A DNA stretch of 35,550 nt, taken from contig RFQY01000006.1 in NCBI GenBank assembly GCA_009924775.1, forward strand, positions 1-35,550, written 5' to 3'. This document shows positions 25,622 through 35,550 of this stretch, one piece after another. The notes under the pieces were generated by a model. It was given only the letters and a program-made list of their open reading frames with translations, was not told the DNA's origin and did no database searches. The stretch's first letter is position 1. Each line of letters starts with the position of its first letter. Origin of the DNA: Paracoccaceae bacterium (GTDB lineage Bacteria > Pseudomonadota > Alphaproteobacteria > Rhodobacterales > Rhodobacteraceae). Position numbers and translations under genes: made by a program.

Positions 25622-26291
25622 CGCCGCACCTCGAGACATTCGGAAATGTAAAAACCGCTGGAAATGCGCCCAACCCGGCCAAGCCCCTGCACCTGCAAAC
25701 GCCGCCAGTCTTGCGGCACCATCCGCGGCGAGCGGTCCGCGCGCGGAAAGGCCTTGCCGGCGTGCCACATCAGCTGCAACAGCGGCGTGCGCGGCGCCAC
25801 GGTAAACACAACATGCGGCGCGCGCGCCGATAGCGCCTGCAACGCCTGCTGCAAATCGGGGCGGGTGTAGTAAATCAGGCTGTCCATCGCGACGACATAG
25901 TCGAACTGGCCCAAATCGCTGGCCAGCATGTCGCCTGCGCGCAGATCTACCCGGCCGGGCAGGCCTGCCGGCATGCGGCGCTGCGCGATTGTCACCAGTT
26001 TGGGCGAGATATCGATGCCCAGCACATCGGCCCCCCGTGCCGCCAGCGCCTCGCAGGCGGCGCCGGTGCCACAGCCAGCATCCAGCACCCGTGCCCCGGT
26101 TAGATCCGCAGGCAATTGCGCCAGCATCAGGCTGCGCATGCCATCGCGGCCCGCACGCACCGTTTGGCGAATGCGGCTGACCGGGGCGTCGGATGTCAGG
26201 CGTTCCCACACGCGGGTTGCGGTGCCATCGAAATACCCGGCCACTTGGGCGCGCGTGGTCTCATAGCTGTGGGTGGCAGGCAGCTTGTGCA

Positions 26292-26292
<1 letters not shown>
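25618..26292 (-). CDS. bchM: Mg-protoporphyrin IX O-methyltransferase
   Basis: A 224-residue S-adenosylmethionine-dependent methyltransferase that esterifies the ring-C propionate of Mg-protoporphyrin IX, making the substrate of AcsF. The SAM motif I is VLDAGCGTGAACEAL at about residues 69-83; SLIYYTRPDLQQAL and HVVFTVAPRTPLL are typical of BchM. The ATG at 26292 overlaps the bchL stop (TGATG); the TTG just before it is less likely. Its stop overlaps the lhaA start. Length fits BchM (about 225-230). Confidence 0.96.
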
Positions 26293-34196
<7,904 letters not shown>

Positions 34197-34199
<3 letters not shown>

Positions 34200-34215
34200 C
34201 TTTGCCGCAAAGTGT
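34197..34215. repeat. Perfect 19-bp palindrome beside the bchF operator
   Basis: ACACTTTGC, one central base, GCAAAGTGT: nine-base arms without mismatch. It shares its first three bases with the ACA end of PpsR operator 1 and falls between the -10 box and the expected -35 of bchF. Its polarity (ACA...TGT) is opposite to a PpsR site, so another dimeric regulator, or PpsR cooperativity across half sites, could be involved. Confidence 0.6.
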
Positions 34216-34324
34216 CAGGCGCTGCAACCACACTGTGTAACGCAGATATTCTCTACCTAAACTTCTGTTTTTAATTATTTTTTAATGAATATCTCACGCC
34301 GCCACCCCCATCAGGCGCGCGTAA

Positions 34325-34342
34325 TGTAATTTTTCTTTGACA
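34325..34342. promoter_or_regulatory. PpsR/CrtJ operator 2 (ppaA side)
   Basis: TGTAATTTTTCTTTGACA is a second perfect TGT-N12-ACA, 143 bp centre-to-centre from operator 1. Its last six bases TTGACA (34337-34342) make a consensus -35 box pointing to ppaA; the -10 at 17 nt (GACACT) is poor. Occupancy by PpsR would block ppaA, giving repression of its own antirepressor, and the two sites could be looped together. Confidence 0.75.
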
Positions 34343-34433
34343 AATTCGCGCCGCGCATAGACACTGATCTTGACGTTACGTCCACCCATGCAGGGGCTTG
34401 GTGTTGGACCGCGTGCAGATAAGGAGATCTGCC

Positions 34434-35231
34434 ATGCCCTGTTTGATGGAAGCCCCAAAGCTGGCGCCACAAGGCGATCAGCAGCTGGTGCAGCGCTTGG
34501 CGCTGCGCGTGGTATCAGAGCTGACGCGCAACAGCTGCCCCCCCAACGCAGCCCCCAATGCCGAGTTTCGCACGCTTTTGGTCCAGCTGGCCTATCGCGG
34601 CGATGCCGACACTGCCGCCCAGGTTTTCGATTACATGAAACGCCGGCGCATGTGCGCCGAAGCCGTTGTCGACATCTATCTGCCCGCCGCCGTGCACCAG
34701 ATTGGCACCGCGTGGCATGATGGCGAGCTGAACATTCTAGATGCCACGCTGGCGATTTCGCGCCTGCAAGTGCTGCTGCGCGATATCAGCAGCAACTGGA
34801 GTTCCGACAAAACCGGCCGCCACAACAGCGGGCGCGTGCTATTGTTGCTGCCCCCGGGCGAACAGCACAGCATGGGCGCCATGGTGGCTGCCAGCCAAAT
34901 TCGGCGGGCGGGGGTTTCGGTAAAAGTGGGGCTTTTGCCCGACATCAAGGCCATCTCCACCCTTATGGAAACATCGCGTTTCCAATCCGTGTTCATTTCC
35001 GCCTCGAACCAATCTGTTATTGCAGAATGTAGCCAAATGATCGCCACCATCCGCGCCTCGGCGCATCCCGCTGTTCCCATTGTTTTGGGGGGCGGTTTAG
35101 CCGTTGCCAACCACACCCAAGCAGCACATGAATTGCTAAGAAAACAGACACGTGCTGACCATGTCACCGCAGATGTAAAAACAGCGCTGCAAATATGCGG
35201 CTTGGTGAATGCGGCGGTTGCCGCGGGTTGA
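34434..35231 (+). CDS. ppaA: PpaA/AerR B12-binding antirepressor of PpsR
   Basis: A 265-residue regulator with a helical domain and a C-terminal cobalamin-binding Rossmann domain. GTAWHDGELNIL (91-102) is akin to the W-x3-E-H motif that covers the upper face of B12 in CarH-type receptors, here W-x3-E-L. His145 in PGEQHSMGAM falls at the position of the cobalamin-ligating His145 of Rhodobacter capsulatus AerR. These proteins bind adenosyl- or hydroxocobalamin and modulate PpsR/CrtJ repression with light. The ATG at 34434 has aaggag seven bases upstream. It is divergent from bchF and 100 nt ahead of ppsR, the order known in purple bacteria. An upstream GTG/ATG extension is not supported. Confidence 0.93.
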   Translation: MPCLMEAPKLAPQGDQQLVQRLALRVVSELTRNSCPPNAAPNAEFRTLLVQLAYRGDADTAAQVFDYMKRRRMCAEAVVDIYLPAAVHQIGTAWHDGELNILDATLAISRLQVLLRDISSNWSSDKTGRHNSGRVLLLLPPGEQHSMGAMVAASQIRRAGVSVKVGLLPDIKAISTLMETSRFQSVFISASNQSVIAECSQMIATIRASAHPAVPIVLGGGLAVANHTQAAHELLRKQTRADHVTADVKTALQICGLVNAAVAAG

Positions 35232-35331
35232 CATTTGCTCTAAGCGTTTATGCCACAGCGGCCGATTGGCACCCTCAAAGAGCCGCACTGCTTAATTTAA
35301 AAACTGCTTGCGAAAGGAAGCGGTCATTCAG

Positions 35332-35550
35332 ATGAACGCATCATCCGCTTTGCTTGAGGATTCCTTCCTAGGGGCCGTTTTGACGAGCTTCGCAGATGTG
35401 TGCGTTGTCATTTCTGCCGATGGTTTGGTTGTGTCGGCGCTGGCCAAATCCGAAACTTTCAGCCCAGATCTATGCGCCAGCTGGGTTGGCACGCCCTTGG
35501 CAAACCAGCTTGGCGCCGCATCCGCCCGCAGGCTGACCGAAAAGCTAGAG
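35332..35550 (+). CDS. ppsR: PpsR/CrtJ photosynthesis repressor, N-terminal fragment cut by window end
   Basis: The frame starts at an ATG preceded by gaaaggaag and runs open for 73 codons to the end of the window. The protein begins MNASSALLEDSFLGAVLTSF and continues ADVCVVISADGLVVSAL and SWVGTPLANQLGAASARRL, which resembles the N-terminal segment and N-PAS region of PpsR (VAD-x-VV-S-x-G then W-x-G-x-P-x-x-x-L). Position right after ppaA is the usual one. PpsR is the tetrameric, redox-sensitive repressor that binds TGT-N12-ACA; the PAS domains and C-terminal HTH would follow outside the window. The call rests on context and a short resemblance. Confidence 0.8.
   Translation, partial: MNASSALLEDSFLGAVLTSFADVCVVISADGLVVSALAKSETFSPDLCASWVGTPLANQLGAASARRLTEKLE

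Noticed and set aside
25622-26209. Upstream extension of the lhaA frame giving a 674-residue protein
   Set aside because: It is bchM read in another frame; LhaA homologues begin at MILSKRLL, which overlaps the bchM stop as expected for coupled genes.
34213-34232. Third PpsR site TGTCAGGCGCTGCAACCACA
   Set aside because: Spacing between TGT and ACA is 14, not 12, so it does not meet the operator rule; it may only be a half site.

Overview
The window comes from an anoxygenic phototrophic alphaproteobacterium, most likely of the Rhodobacteraceae/Roseobacter group. The sequence is GC-rich. Its right half is one arm of a photosynthesis gene cluster in the order ppsR-ppaA / bchFNBHLM-lhaA-puhABC-bciE-acsF-puhE-hemA-cycA, which is the arrangement known from Rhodobacter and Roseobacter relatives. 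A TRAP uptake system, a fused cysNC gene and several small catabolic cassettes fill the left half, as is common in marine members of the group. The taxonomic call is inferred from gene order and protein family resemblance; no database search was made.

Left half (1-18.1 kb). A ureohydrolase gene lies behind a LuxR-type regulator (minus strand). Divergent from them is cysD-cysNC, which activates sulfate to PAPS. A minus-strand operon follows: TRAP transporter dctP-dctQ-dctM, an amidase, a 52-residue membrane protein and a D-2-hydroxyacid dehydrogenase. It looks like uptake and breakdown of an unidentified amide or acid. Next is a TetR regulator divergent from a two-gene operon made of an OYE-type N-demethylase-like flavoprotein and a proline-racemase-family protein. 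These point to catabolism of an N-methylated imino acid. A RarD-type permease and a Lrp/AsnC regulator come next, divergent from a stand-alone ThDP (acetolactate-synthase-like) enzyme. That gene ends at a terminator shared with cycA.

Right half (18.1-35.55 kb). From bchF at 34130 down to cycA at 18172, fifteen genes lie on the minus strand with gaps of at most 64 nt and many 4-11 nt overlaps. They look like one superoperon with internal starts. They encode dark-operative protochlorophyllide reductase (bchL, N, B), Mg-chelatase subunit H, the methyltransferase BchM, the O2-dependent cyclase AcsF with its small partner BciE, 3-vinyl hydratase BchF, reaction-centre subunit H with assembly factors (lhaA, puhB, puhC, puhE), ALA synthase and cytochrome c2. 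The series thus joins tetrapyrrole supply, pigment synthesis, reaction-centre assembly and the electron donor. Divergent from bchF are ppaA/aerR, a B12-dependent antirepressor, and the first 73 codons of ppsR, the repressor. The 303-nt bchF-ppaA intergenic region carries two perfect TGT-N12-ACA PpsR operators, one covering a consensus -10 box for bchF and one covering a TTGACA -35 box for ppaA. It also holds a perfect 19-bp palindrome that the known PpsR code does not explain.

No tRNA, rRNA, insertion sequence, phage gene or CRISPR array was seen. The points most worth follow-up are the palindrome next to the bchF operator, the unusual active sites of the flavoprotein and racemase-family pair, the orphan ThDP enzyme, and the amidase/TRAP cassette.
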